Source of the DNA: Candidatus Parachristensenella avicola
GTDB taxonomy: Bacteria; Bacillota; Clostridia; Christensenellales; UMGS416
Length of the DNA: 64,000 bases
Direction of reading: 5' to 3'
Assembly: GCA_904420205.1 (NCBI GenBank)
Contig: CAJFUN010000039.1
Coordinates: forward strand, 1 to 64,000
The first letter of the stretch is position 1, and every line of letters starts with the position of its first letter. This document shows positions 45,063-52,447 of the stretch, piece by piece. A program made the position numbers and the translations under genes. A model generated the notes under the pieces. The model saw nothing but the letters and a program-made list of their open reading frames with translations, ran no database searches and had not been told where the DNA came from.

Positions 45063-45959
45063 TTAATCCTCCATCATCCGGGCGTAATACCAGGCACCCC
45101 GGGTGAGCTCCTCGTCCATCGGAGCCAGCTTGCAGCTAACGCCTGCCTCCTCCACGGCTTTAAGCATCCGCTCCCGCACCTGGGGCACCTTGCGCAGGAT
45201 AGATCCCTGCAGCGCCAAGGTGAAGCCGGGCTCCAGCTTCATCCTGCGGGCCAGGCACACCACAAGCTTAGCCAGCTCCTCACCGGCTTTCGTCAAGATC
45301 GCCCGTGCATCCGGATCCCCCTCGGCGGCGCAGCGCACGACCGCCGGCGCGGCGGCCGCAATGTCCGCCTTCACGTGGCTGTGGATATATTTAATAACTT
45401 CCCTGGCGTCCGCCGCGCCAAAGAACTCGCGCACCGCCCGGCATACGGGTTTCTCCGGCCAGCCGTAGTCGCAGTCGCGAATCATCTGGCGAATGGTCTG
45501 CGCAACCAGATCATAGCCGCTGCCCTCATCGCCTACCAGGTAGCCCCAGCCGCCCACCGTGAGCAATTCGCCGCCCTTTCGTCCCTGGGCGATGGAACCG
45601 GTGCCGGAGATCACGAGGATTCCGTCGCCGCCTTTAAGCGCGCCTTCCAGCGCCAGCCGCGCATCGGTATCCACCGTCACCGGGCACCCAAAGCGTTGGG
45701 AAAGCGCTGCGATCACCTGTTGGTTAAGGCCGCCGGTAATGGCTCCGGCCGCGCCCACAAAAATCAACCGGCACGTTCCCTCCAGTCCCTCGGTTGCCTG
45801 GGCTACCGCCTCCTTCAGGTGCTCCACCGCTTCCTCGAAATGCATTACCACGTTGCCAAAGCCGCTGCGGCCCCTTCCCAAAGTCCGGCCGGAATCATAT
45901 TCATAGGCTGCTGCGGTGGTCGTGGTTCCCCCCGCGTCTACGCCTACCACATACTGCAT
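45063..45959 (-). CDS. BadF/BadG-type N-acetylmuramic acid/N-acetylglucosamine kinase
   Basis: 298 residues of the acetate/sugar-kinase-HSP70 fold. Phosphate loops VGVDAGGTTTTAAAY and ILVISGTGSIAQGRK, adenosine region GDEGSGYDLVAQTIR. It resembles GlcNAc kinases and the clostridial MurK that phosphorylates MurNAc and GlcNAc. In this operon it would make MurNAc-6-phosphate for MurQ from the sugar freed by the NamZ-type enzyme, replacing a phosphotransferase import step. It ends two bases before the ATG region of nothing else and starts 2 bases after murQ, so translation is coupled. Confidence 0.88.
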   Translation of the reverse strand: MQYVVGVDAGGTTTTAAAYEYDSGRTLGRGRSGFGNVVMHFEEAVEHLKEAVAQATEGLEGTCRLIFVGAAGAITGGLNQQVIAALSQRFGCPVTVDTDARLALEGALKGGDGILVISGTGSIAQGRKGGELLTVGGWGYLVGDEGSGYDLVAQTIRQMIRDCDYGWPEKPVCRAVREFFGAADAREVIKYIHSHVKADIAAAAPAVVRCAAEGDPDARAILTKAGEELAKLVVCLARRMKLEPGFTLALQGSILRKVPQVRERMLKAVEEAGVSCKLAPMDEELTRGAWYYARMMED

Positions 45960-45961
45960 CT

Positions 45962-46864
45962 TTATCTCCTCTCCAATACGGTCCTGAGCCGGCCGCCCGC
46001 AGCTTCCAGCTCGGTCTGCGCTGCGGCCCGGTCAAGCCCGGTCAGCGTCATGCAGATGGCCAGCTTTACCTGTCCGCCCGCAGCCTCCAACGCAGTCCGG
46101 GCTGCGGCCCGGTCAAGCCCGGTAGCCTCCATCACAATGTTCTCGCATCGCACTTTCAGCTTTTGGTTTGTGGCCTGCACGTCCACCATTAGGTTGCCGT
46201 ACACCTTGCCCATCATCACCATGCTGCCGGTCGAAAGCATGTTCAGCACCATCTTCTGCGCTGTTCCCGCTTTCATGCGGGTAGATCCGCTGACTACCTC
46301 CGGCCCCACCTCGGGCACGATGGCAATCCGGGCCATGCGCGTCATGGGGGAGCCCGGATTACAGGTCACTGCCAGCGTTTCGGCCTTGATGGCCTGGGCA
46401 TAACGCAGCGCGCCGATGCAATAGGGCGTACGTCCCGAAGCGGCGATGGCGCAAACCACATCCTGTTCACCCAACCCCACGGCCTTAAGATCCGATTCGC
46501 CCAGCGCTTCCGAATCCTCTACATTCTCCTGCGCCTTAAACATGGCGTCCCGGCCGCCGGCAATCAAACCCATCACCAGCTGGTCGCTCACCCCATAGGT
46601 CGGCGGGCATTCGCTGGCATCCAGCACGCCCAGCCTTCCGGAGGTACCGGCGCCCACATAGATAAGCCGCCCACCCCGGCGCATGCGGGCTACAATGGCC
46701 TCAATCGCTTCCCCGATGGCCCCAAGCTGTGTCCCGACTGCTGGGGCTACTTTCTGATCCTCCTCGTTTATCAGCCGGGCAATGTCATATGCGCTCAGGC
46801 AATCCAGCTGCTTTGTCGCCGGATTGACGGATTCCGTCGACAGCCCGCTCAGATCGATTTGCAT
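45962..46864 (-). CDS. murQ: N-acetylmuramic acid 6-phosphate etherase MurQ
   Basis: 300 residues. Removes the lactyl ether from MurNAc-6-phosphate to give GlcNAc-6-phosphate and D-lactate. SIS-domain features: LIYVGAGTSGRLGVLDASE with CPPTYG, where the Glu is the catalytic-type residue, and SGSTRMKAGTAQKMVLNML. The C-terminal UBA-like helices (EATGLDRAAARTALEAAGG, then TGLDRAAAQTELEAAGG) are the normal double repeat. The lactate it yields could feed the LctD/Etf system encoded 4 kb downstream, by inference. First gene of the operon, with AAGGAGG ahead of the ATG. Confidence 0.96.
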   Translation of the reverse strand: MQIDLSGLSTESVNPATKQLDCLSAYDIARLINEEDQKVAPAVGTQLGAIGEAIEAIVARMRRGGRLIYVGAGTSGRLGVLDASECPPTYGVSDQLVMGLIAGGRDAMFKAQENVEDSEALGESDLKAVGLGEQDVVCAIAASGRTPYCIGALRYAQAIKAETLAVTCNPGSPMTRMARIAIVPEVGPEVVSGSTRMKAGTAQKMVLNMLSTGSMVMMGKVYGNLMVDVQATNQKLKVRCENIVMEATGLDRAAARTALEAAGGQVKLAICMTLTGLDRAAAQTELEAAGGRLRTVLERR

Positions 46865-46897
46865 GGCGAATCCTCCTTTTTTCTGGCATATGTACCT

Positions 46898-46926
46898 ATT
46901 GTATCGAGGTATGGCATACGAATCAA
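46898..46926 (-). promoter_or_regulatory. Promoter of murQ operon
   Basis: On the minus strand -35 TTGATT (46926-46921), 17-base spacer, -10 TACAAT (46903-46898). The spacer holds a small inverted repeat GTATGCCATAC (46909-46919) that may be an operator. Confidence 0.75.
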
Positions 46927-46955
46927 GGGGCTTTTCCCTTTTACCGCTGCCGCCG

Positions 46956-46988
46956 CAAAAAAAATACGGGCAGGCCGCAGCCTGCCCG
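46956..46988 (-). terminator. Intrinsic terminator after the sigma-like membrane protein gene
   Basis: 9-bp stem CGGGCAGGC/GCCTGCCCG with 4-base loop, followed on the minus strand by TATTTTTTTT. Confidence 0.9.
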
Positions 46989-47031
46989 ATGGGCGTACGG
47001 GCATCGCCCGTAGCCCTCGCCTCTCATAGAT

Positions 47032-48825
47032 CTATTGAACCTTCAAGATATAGTCGCTACCATCCAGCGTCTGCCAGGTGCCGTCGCCTTTGGCCTTGAA
47101 ATCCACCCCATCCACGGTATTGTGCCAGTACAAGTTACCTTCAGCATCATATCGGGGCTGGCAGGCGCCCGTACCCTCATCGTCCGGCCGGTAGGGGTCG
47201 GTATCCTTCATGGTATAGGGCGCGCCTGATTCCTTCTCTGTGAAGGTGCGATTCTCCGTGGAGTATACGATTTGCTTGCCGGTGTGCGCATGGATATAGG
47301 TATACTCCGTCCCGTTTACCGCCGAAAGCATATACCACTCGCCGATATCGGGCAGTTTGGCTTCATCAACGCTCAGCGGGTTCCCGTTTATATCATAGTA
47401 CTGCCGCTGGCTTCCGCTTGCTGAGTAGACAACGCCTTTGGCCGGGTCGTAGGTCACAGGGAATTTCGTATCGCCCGAACCGGCAAACAGTTGAGCCGGC
47501 CCCGAGGGGCTGGACTTGGTTTCCGCATCCCAAAAGAAGGCGGTTCCTGCCAGCACATAGGTACCGTCCGATTCGTCGTAGGCTAAGGCCATCCCCTCCT
47601 TAAGCGCTTGCTTATACGCGGCCTGGGCTGCGCTGGGCAGTTCGCTGGGCTCGGGATGTTCCGGCGAAGGCGTTGGCGTCGGGGTTGGCGTAACCGTCGG
47701 GGTTGGCGTAACCGTCGGGGTTGGCGTCGGCGTGGGGCTCGGCGTCGGCGTGGGGCTCGGCGCAGGCGTCGTTATCGGCGCCGTCGTGCGTGTAGGTGTC
47801 GGTGTCGGCCGGGCTGTAGGCCGGGTTGTGGTAGCTGGCTGCGTAGCAGTCGTTGTCCGTGTGGTCGTCGTCCGCGTGGTCGTGGCCCGCGTGGTCACTG
47901 CCGGGCGGCGGGTCGTGGTGACCGGTTCCGTAGCTCGGGTGGTCGTCCGCCTGGTTGCCGTAGTCGTCCGCCTGGACGTGGCCGTGGCGGTAGGCGTAAC
48001 CGTTGGGGTTGGCGTCGGGGTAAGGGTAGGCGTAACCGTCGGGGTTGGCGTGGCCGTCACCGTAGGTGTAGGCGTCAAAATCACGCCTGCCGGCGTGGGG
48101 GTTGACGTAACCAGCTCCGGCGGGCTTGTCAATACCTGCGGGTTTGAAGCAGGCGTTCTGCCCCACAATGCCGCCGTCACCGCAGTGCCCCCTAGCAGCA
48201 CCAACAGCACCAGCAAAAGGATACCCACGCGCTTGCGCTTGATTCCATTATCCGGGGGATCTGGCGGCAGGCCGCCGTCCTCCCCGTCGAACACCTCATC
48301 CTCAAAGCCGACCTGCTGTGCCGGCTGCTCCTCTGGCTCCGCTGGCACCTCCTGCAGCGGCTCTTCCTCCTGGCCGTCCTCCAGCGCTTCAGCGGACGTT
48401 TCCGCTTCCTCCGATTCCGCTCCGTCTGCGGTCTTCGTCGCGGCGGCAGCCATACCGGCCCCAGCCGCTGCGCCGCCGATGGCCGCTCCCCAGCCGCCCA
48501 TGATCGAATCCGCCTTATGCAGTACATGGTTCAGCATGCGGGCCATGCAGGCTACGTCCGGCGTAATCGCTTCAAAAGACGGCTCCGCGCCGCTTAGCGC
48601 GCCGCTTGCCTTATCCAATTCCGCCCCCAGCACCAAAATGAGCTGATTGGGCTGCAGATGCTTACGCTGGCGATATACCCGCACAAAGGCGTCCTCGACC
48701 ATGCGCTCTGTGGCCGCCTCGTCACCTGTTATCGAATAGATATAGCTGTATGCCGCCTCTGCGAACTCGTTAAAGAATTCCGGCAGCGTTTCCCGGGTCA
48801 GCGGTTCACTCCAAAACTGGGCCAT
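47032..48825 (-). CDS. Single-pass membrane protein with sigma-region-2-like N-terminus and Thr/Pro stalk
   Basis: 597 residues. Residues 14-57 (EFFNEFAEAAYSYIYSITG, AATERMVEDAFVRVYRQ) resemble region 2 of ECF sigma factors; no region 4 follows. Residues 60-110 may be a helical pair, 110-130 Gly/Ala-rich, 133-195 strongly acidic. A transmembrane helix spans about 200-220 (GILLLVLLVLLGGTAVTAAL), preceded by KRKR, so the N-terminus is inside. A stalk of about 170 residues of Thr-Pro and Arg-Thr repeats follows, then an external domain (409-597) with short repeated strands such as DGTYVLAGTAFFWD, RQYYDINGNPLSVDEA and NLYWHNTVDG. I know no named family with this order. Ribosome site GGGGAGG and a promoter precede it. 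Whether the N-terminus binds polymerase or DNA is unknown. Confidence 0.75.
   Translation of the reverse strand: MAQFWSEPLTRETLPEFFNEFAEAAYSYIYSITGDEAATERMVEDAFVRVYRQRKHLQPNQLILVLGAELDKASGALSGAEPSFEAITPDVACMARMLNHVLHKADSIMGGWGAAIGGAAAGAGMAAAATKTADGAESEEAETSAEALEDGQEEEPLQEVPAEPEEQPAQQVGFEDEVFDGEDGGLPPDPPDNGIKRKRVGILLLVLLVLLGGTAVTAALWGRTPASNPQVLTSPPELVTSTPTPAGVILTPTPTVTATPTPTVTPTLTPTPTPTVTPTATATSRRTTTATRRTTTRATEPVTTTRRPAVTTRATTTRTTTTRTTTATQPATTTRPTARPTPTPTRTTAPITTPAPSPTPTPSPTPTPTPTVTPTPTVTPTPTPTPSPEHPEPSELPSAAQAAYKQALKEGMALAYDESDGTYVLAGTAFFWDAETKSSPSGPAQLFAGSGDTKFPVTYDPAKGVVYSASGSQRQYYDINGNPLSVDEAKLPDIGEWYMLSAVNGTEYTYIHAHTGKQIVYSTENRTFTEKESGAPYTMKDTDPYRPDDEGTGACQPRYDAEGNLYWHNTVDGVDFKAKGDGTWQTLDGSDYILKVQ
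47655..48105. repeat. Short tandem repeats encoding the Thr/Pro stalk
   Basis: Degenerate tandem units within the gene above: GGGGTTGGCGTAACCGTC (18 bases) twice in a row near 47694-47730, a GGCGTCGGCGTGGGGCTC unit twice after that, and ACT-rich Arg-Thr codon repeats up to about 47990. Copy number is likely to vary between strains. Confidence 0.75.
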
Positions 48826-48896
48826 CTATGGAACCTCCCCCTTTTCCCAATTTCCTGGCCGCCTTGCTCAGGCGACACGAAAGCTCTGATTTCTTT

Positions 48897-48925
48897 ATCT
48901 TAGCCAATTTTGCCGCAAAAAGCAA
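48897..48925 (-). promoter_or_regulatory. Promoter of sigma-like membrane protein gene
   Basis: On the minus strand -35 TTGCTT (48925-48920), 17-base spacer, -10 TAAGAT (48902-48897), about 70 bases before the ATG. Confidence 0.6.
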
Positions 48926-48937
48926 CACGCTTTGCCC

Positions 48938-48961
48938 GCCTGGCCGCTAAAACCGCCAGGC
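48938..48961 (-). terminator. Hairpin after TIM-barrel epimerase gene
   Basis: 7-bp stem GCCTGGC/GCCAGGC with a 10-base loop, 36 bases after the stop; no T run, so only a possible terminator. Confidence 0.35.
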
Positions 48962-48996
48962 AATATCCCCCAAAGCGGGAAATTCCGGGCAAAGTA

Positions 48997-49824
48997 CTAT
49001 GAGTAAGCCTCCGCAGCCGCCATTACCCTCAGCAGCTCCCGCGTATAGTCCAGCGACAGCTTCAGATCTCCATAGGGGTCTCGGTCATAGGCCATGTCAT
49101 GATCCATCACCAGCCAGTCCGGGCGGCATGCCAGGCACAATGGCATGAGCCGGGCGATATTCAGCACGCCGTAACCGACGGGGCGAAATTCAAAGCAGCC
49201 CATCGTTCGATCCCCGGGCTGCGGTATCCTGTCCTGAATATCGCCCGGGAGGCTGCCTAGCGCATAATAGTCCTTAAGATGAATAACCGGGCATCGGTCG
49301 CGATAGCGGATCAGGTATTCCGCTGGATCACCGCCGCCAATTTCCATCCAGCCTAGATCCGGTTCCAGCGCCATCACCGGTGCAGGCACCGCTTCCAGGA
49401 TCGCATCCAGCTCCCTTCGCCCGCCGCGCATACGCGCCAGTTCCCGAGCATGGTTATGATATAGCAGGCGAATCCCCCGCTGGGCAGCCAGCTCCGCCGC
49501 CTTTTTCAGCGAACCTGCCAGCGGTTCAAGCTCCCCCTCCGGCAGGTTCGCCACCGTTAGATAGCTGCAACCCACCTGACGGTGAAAGTCCAGCGTCCGC
49601 TCCGGTTCGGCGGCTAACTCGCTATATGGCACATGGTTCCCCAGCGCCTGAAGGCCCAACGCCTCCAGCCTTTCACGCACCGCCGCAGCTCCATGGCCAA
49701 AAAATCCCAAAAACTCCACTCCGTCAAAGCCCAGGTCAGCCAAGCGCTCCAGCACGCCGAATAGGTCCCGGGCACAGGCTTCCCGCAGAATATACAGCGG
49801 GGAAGCCATCCGAATTTTTTCCAT
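48997..49824 (-). CDS. Sugar phosphate isomerase/epimerase (xylose-isomerase-like TIM barrel)
   Basis: 275 residues from ATG 49824, one base after the stop of the preceding gene and behind GGAGGAATTTTAGG. AP-endonuclease-2-like barrel: LADLGFDGVEFLGFFGHG, LLYHNHARELAR, ALEPDLGWMEIGGGDP, PVIHLKDYYALG. These carry the His, Glu, Asp and His residues that bind the metal in this family (HNH, E/D, HLKD). Reaction not predictable: isomerisation or epimerisation of a sugar or inositol derivative. Third gene of an apparent operon with a HAD phosphatase and the GNAT fusion. Confidence 0.88.
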   Translation of the reverse strand: MEKIRMASPLYILREACARDLFGVLERLADLGFDGVEFLGFFGHGAAAVRERLEALGLQALGNHVPYSELAAEPERTLDFHRQVGCSYLTVANLPEGELEPLAGSLKKAAELAAQRGIRLLYHNHARELARMRGGRRELDAILEAVPAPVMALEPDLGWMEIGGGDPAEYLIRYRDRCPVIHLKDYYALGSLPGDIQDRIPQPGDRTMGCFEFRPVGYGVLNIARLMPLCLACRPDWLVMDHDMAYDRDPYGDLKLSLDYTRELLRVMAAAEAYS

Positions 49825-49825
49825 C

Positions 49826-50755
49826 CTAAAATTCCTCCGATCCGTTACCCTCGCGAAGGATTTTGTCGCGATACACAATATCGGTGCGGACAGCAAAGCC
49901 CATGTGCGACCAAAAAGCATTCCCGCCCTCATTATGGGCAAACACGACCAGATTGGCTTTAGGGATCCCTTCTTGATCTAAAGCGCGAAGCGCCCGGCGT
50001 ACCAGCGCGCGGCCCAATCCCCTGCCCTGATATTCGGCCGCCACGGCAGCGTGATACAAAAATCCCCTCCGTCCGTCGTGCCCTGCCAGAATGCAGCCGA
50101 CCACCCGGCCGTCCCGGCGGGCGACAAAACTCATGCCCGGGTTGCGGGCTAACAAGCCGGCAATGCCCTGACGGCTGTCGTCCAGCCTTCGCAGGCCCAT
50201 GCCCGGCGTCGCTCTCCATAGGGCATAGGCTTCGTCGTAGTCCTTCTCCATCATGGGCGCGATCCCATCGGCATCCGCCGTGCCCAGCAAAACGCCGCCC
50301 ACTGCCTCGGCCGGCCAAAAGCGGTAAAGGGAAACCCCGGTAATCCACCCTTGAAAGGCGGCAAAGCGCCCAACCGTCCGGTGAACGGCTTCGGTTATAT
50401 CCTTTTCCCTGCGCGTAAAAAGCGTAACGTGAGGCGTCCAGCCGGGATCGGGCGCCTGTCCGCAGGCCGCCCGGGCCAGGGCCATTAACCCGCTGCTGGC
50501 AGCCGGGGCCGCATAGAGCACGTCCGGCGGGAGGATTCCCAGTGAGGTAAAGCATACTGGTATGGGCGCAAAGCGGTCCATCGATGCCAACCGCGCCTGA
50601 ACCTCCGCCAGGCTTTCCGGCGCAAAGCAGCCCAGGGACAGATGCGCAGGAAGATCCAGCATCCGGGTGCCGGCGAGGCTTGCGATCCGGTCCTGGCTAT
50701 CTTTATCCAGCCAGGCCAACAGGGATATGAATGGGCGCTGTCCAGCATGACACAT
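49826..50755 (-). CDS. Fusion of 2H phosphoesterase-like and GNAT acetyltransferase domains
   Basis: 309 residues. Residues 1-150 show the 2H (2'-5' RNA ligase/cyclic phosphodiesterase) superfamily with both catalytic motifs, HLS (38-40, PAHLSLG) and HVT (109-111, TPHVTLF), about 70 residues apart as expected. Residues 155-300 are a GNAT acetyltransferase: YDEAYALWRATPGMGL, GRVVGCILAGHDGRRGFLYHAAV, the acetyl-CoA loop YQGRGLGRALV and AHNEGGNAFWSHMGF. The 2H enzymes open cyclic phosphates at RNA ends or nucleotides; the GNAT partner would acetylate a small molecule or protein. What joins the two activities is not known. It ends 1 base before the TIM-barrel gene and begins next to the HAD gene. 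Confidence 0.82.
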   Translation of the reverse strand: MCHAGQRPFISLLAWLDKDSQDRIASLAGTRMLDLPAHLSLGCFAPESLAEVQARLASMDRFAPIPVCFTSLGILPPDVLYAAPAASSGLMALARAACGQAPDPGWTPHVTLFTRREKDITEAVHRTVGRFAAFQGWITGVSLYRFWPAEAVGGVLLGTADADGIAPMMEKDYDEAYALWRATPGMGLRRLDDSRQGIAGLLARNPGMSFVARRDGRVVGCILAGHDGRRGFLYHAAVAAEYQGRGLGRALVRRALRALDQEGIPKANLVVFAHNEGGNAFWSHMGFAVRTDIVYRDKILREGNGSEEF

Positions 50756-51421
50756 TTATGCCTCCGATTTAACCAGCTCAAGCAGCGCCTCGGGCCTGTC
50801 CACCACCCATTGAGCGCCGGCTTCCAGCAGCTCCTGGCGGGAACGGAATCCCCAGGTCACCCCTGCGCACCTTACCCCGGCCGCCTTTGCTGTTTGGGCG
50901 TCCACATTGGAATCCCCTACAAACAGGCATTGTTCCCGGCGGTAGCCGCCCTGCGTCAGAAATAGATGGACCCCCCAGGGGTCGGGCTTGGTGGGCCGGT
51001 CAATCCGCTGGCCCGCCACGCCCGCGAAGCGCCCCGGATAAAGGGCTTCCACGATCGCCTGAGCCTGAGCTTGAGGTTTATTGGTCACCACATAAAGCCC
51101 AACGCCTTGGCGGGAGAGCGCCTCTATCAGCGCTTCCATGCCTGGATAAGGGCGGGTATAATCCAAAAGATGCGCCTGATAATAGGCCAGCATGGCGGCG
51201 CGGCAGCCGGCAATCTCCTCAGGATCCGGCGATTGCTGCGGCAGGGCCCGCTCAATCAGCTTGGTAATCCCGTTCCCCACCATCTGCTTATACTTTTCCA
51301 GCGGATGCTCCGGATACCCGGCCTGCCGGAGCGCATAATTTGTCGCCTCGGCCAGGTCTCGCAGCGTATCGCAGAGCGTACCGTCCAGATCAAACATCAC
51401 GCATGAAATCACATCGATCAC
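50756..51421 (-). CDS. HAD family phosphatase, phosphoglycolate-phosphatase-like
   Basis: 221 residues. HAD motif I CVMFDLDGTLCDT, motif II VVTNKPQ, motif III Lys in RPTKPDPW, motif IV CLFVGDSNVDAQTA; cap domain of the C1 type (about 15-85). The family includes phosphoglycolate phosphatase Gph and pyrophosphatase PpaX; substrate is uncertain. Start ATG 51421 has AAGGAG at good spacing and an extended -10 TGGTATGAT just upstream. First gene of a three-gene operon with the 2H/GNAT fusion and the TIM-barrel protein. Confidence 0.9.
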   Translation of the reverse strand: MIDVISCVMFDLDGTLCDTLRDLAEATNYALRQAGYPEHPLEKYKQMVGNGITKLIERALPQQSPDPEEIAGCRAAMLAYYQAHLLDYTRPYPGMEALIEALSRQGVGLYVVTNKPQAQAQAIVEALYPGRFAGVAGQRIDRPTKPDPWGVHLFLTQGGYRREQCLFVGDSNVDAQTAKAAGVRCAGVTWGFRSRQELLEAGAQWVVDRPEALLELVKSEA

Positions 51422-51594
51422 TCCTTACGGGCCTATCATACCATGGCGGCGGCGTCATTTCCACCAAAGAAGCTGGCAAGGAGGGCAACCTTCTGATACA
51501 AAAGCCCAAGATTCTGGATCGTCCGCCGCCGTCAAAGGGAATATACAAAGATTATTCTGGGATTTGGAGGTCCAACCTTGCCCCACACGCCCCA

Positions 51595-52319
51595 TCCGGC
51601 AAGGAGGGAAAGATCAATTCTTTGATTTCCGACGGCTTCCGTCAGGGCTTTATGCAGATGCTGCCCGGCCTGCTTCCTCCGTTAGGCGCAGCCGATATTC
51701 GTTGCACCCAGGGCGTCCCTAATCTTGTCTATAATGACGGGCAAAACTAGGGCGTGATTTCTATCTTTTTTCAACCAAAGCACGCGCCAGCAGCCGGTGG
51801 ATACGCCGGTATACTTCCCTCTAAAAAACCCGGCCAAGCTGTATGATCCCGCGAGCGGCCGGCTATCGGCCGCGCCCATGGAGGGTAAGGCGCTATGGCT
51901 TATGCCCAATACTGCGCGCTTTGTCATTTTCGGCGAAACATCCTGCGCGTCCGCCCCGCGGAGGCTTTGGATTGCCGGCATACCGAGCCACTGAACGGCG
52001 CATGGCCCCTCTCCTGCACTTCGGCCGAGCGTTATCCAGTGTTTATGTCCATGGAATTCCCCGGGCTTGTCAATTTATCTGCACCGGATTTACTTCCGGA
52101 TCTTTCCGGCATCTTCTGCTACGAGTTGACCTTTGACCGTCCGCGGCAGGGGCCTGCCTGCTGGAAGCTGGCCGAAGTCATGGCGAACAGCCATGTGCTG
52201 CCCAAAATGGTCGCCCTGCCTTATCTGGCGGAACTGCCGGATGGCTGCTACAGGCGAAAGCCCACCGCCTCATCATCGAGGTAACCAATGCTTGTCACGG
52301 TAATCCCTATGATGGATAA
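51595..52319 (+). pseudogene. C-terminal remnant of a glycoside hydrolase (GH106/GH2-like), frameshifted
   Basis: Three frames in turn carry pieces of one protein. First, about 51600-51747: LLPPLGAADIRCTQGVPNLVYNDG, ending in TAG (51748-51750). Second, about 51765-51935: YFPLKNPAKLYDPASGR and LWLMPNTARFVIFGE. Third, about 51990-52230: ERYPVFMSMEFPGLVNLSAPD and DLSGIFCYELTFD. Last, ending TAA at 52319: HRLIIEVTNACHGNPYDG. This order matches the C-terminal beta-sandwich of large rhamnosidase-type or GH2-like glycosidases, which end with such a 'xRLxIEVTN' strand. The 5' two-thirds are missing. The gene has at least two frameshifts and a stop and cannot be functional. Confidence 0.7.
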
Positions 52320-52380
52320 ATAGCATCCGGGGCTGTTGGGGCCGGTACGCCTGCTTCTCCCGGAAGCATAGCGGGCAAAA

Positions 52381-52417
52381 TGCAAAACTCCGGAGGCGCT
52401 GCCTCCGGAGTTTTGCA
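52381..52417. terminator. Strong bidirectional terminator
   Basis: Perfect stem TGCAAAACTCCGGAGGC paired with its complement around loop GCT (52381-52397 and 52401-52417), with A and T runs inside the stem base. Lies after the AlkX-like gene (minus). Confidence 0.85.
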
Positions 52418-52447
52418 TTTGTCGAACTTATAGTTTTCCACCATTCT

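Noticed and set aside
46000-46140. Repeated GLDRAAA-EAAGG segment at the end of MurQ as a new duplication
   Set aside because: MurQ proteins normally end in two such helical repeats.
47655-48105. CRISPR array
   Set aside because: The repeats are short, degenerate and contiguous inside a coding frame, without unique spacers or cas genes.
47608-48646. Arg/Gly-rich and Val/Gly-rich open frames opposite the Thr/Pro stalk
   Set aside because: They are the antisense translation of the short repeats; the minus-strand gene has promoter, ribosome site and terminator.
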